Positions 6,112 to 6,154 of a stretch of 6,154 bases of DNA are shown piece after piece (the first letter of the stretch is position 1; each line of letters opens with the position of its first letter). A program made the translations under genes and the position numbers. The notes beneath the pieces were generated by a model. That model saw only the letters and a list, made by a program, of their open reading frames with translations, searched no databases and was not told where the DNA came from. This stretch comes from Treponema sp. (GTDB lineage Bacteria; Spirochaetota; Spirochaetia; Treponematales; Breznakiellaceae), in NCBI GenBank assembly GCA_031283905.1, contig JAITAW010000058.1:1-6154 (forward strand), written 5' to 3'.

Positions 6112-6154
6112 ATAACGACCGGCATGATTGCGGCGGCGTTTAACCGCGCTTTAT

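Noticed and set aside
5949..6152. A minus frame through the poly-G tract giving PVVIPPPPPIVLKG
   Set aside because: It would place the strong minus-strand terminator inside a coding sequence, and its proline run is only the poly-C translated.
1..6154. tRNA, rRNA or CRISPR arrays
   Set aside because: No T-arm/acceptor pattern, no rRNA-like block and no regularly spaced identical repeats with unique spacers were seen; the 28-nt leader repeat is tandem and imperfect.

Overview
The window carries a complete sbcD-sbcC pair on the + strand (428-4875). It is preceded by the last 52 codons of a PLP-dependent Cys/Met-metabolism enzyme (1-159). About 1.28 kb of low-density DNA follows, in which every gene-like trace I can support lies on the minus strand. 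The organism is bacterial, with Ala/Glu/Arg-rich proteins and heavy use of GCG, CGG and GAA codons in sbcCD. The style of the SbcCD proteins, the dispersed-looking leader repeats and a long poly-G tract made me think of a spirochaete such as a gut treponeme. That is an impression, not something the sequence proves.

Layout. 1-159 is the 3' end of the PLP enzyme gene. 160-427 is a non-coding leader with a terminator-like hairpin (172-206), two mutually exclusive hairpins (307-320 against 308-341), and an imperfect 28-nt tandem repeat whose GCAAGGATAAAA core recurs as the ribosome binding site of sbcD. 428-1651 is sbcD and 1648-4875 is sbcC. They share an ATGA stop/start overlap, so they are almost certainly one operon with coupled translation. 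SbcD is the Mn-dependent nuclease and SbcC the ABC ATPase with a long zinc-hook coiled coil. Together they process blocked or hairpin DNA ends.

After sbcC, 4876-5262 has no gene I can support. On the minus strand, 5507-5263 is a small gene broken by a single frameshift. It reads as a short ribbon-helix-helix-like segment followed by a Cys cluster with one Cys apparently lost. It has a good ribosome binding site, and an inverted repeat sits over its start codon. Next comes a palindromic repeat (5549-5571), then a minus-strand coding remnant with no start codon and different codon preferences (5948-5604). A clear minus-strand intrinsic terminator (6069-6040) implies a minus-strand transcript entering from the right. 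Near the right edge there is a run of 16 Gs (6096-6111).

The core is an ordinary, apparently intact DNA-repair operon. The interest lies in the flanks: decayed accessory genes, palindromic repeats, and a poly-G tract that could be a phase-variation switch or an assembly artefact. I see no convincing new multi-gene system.
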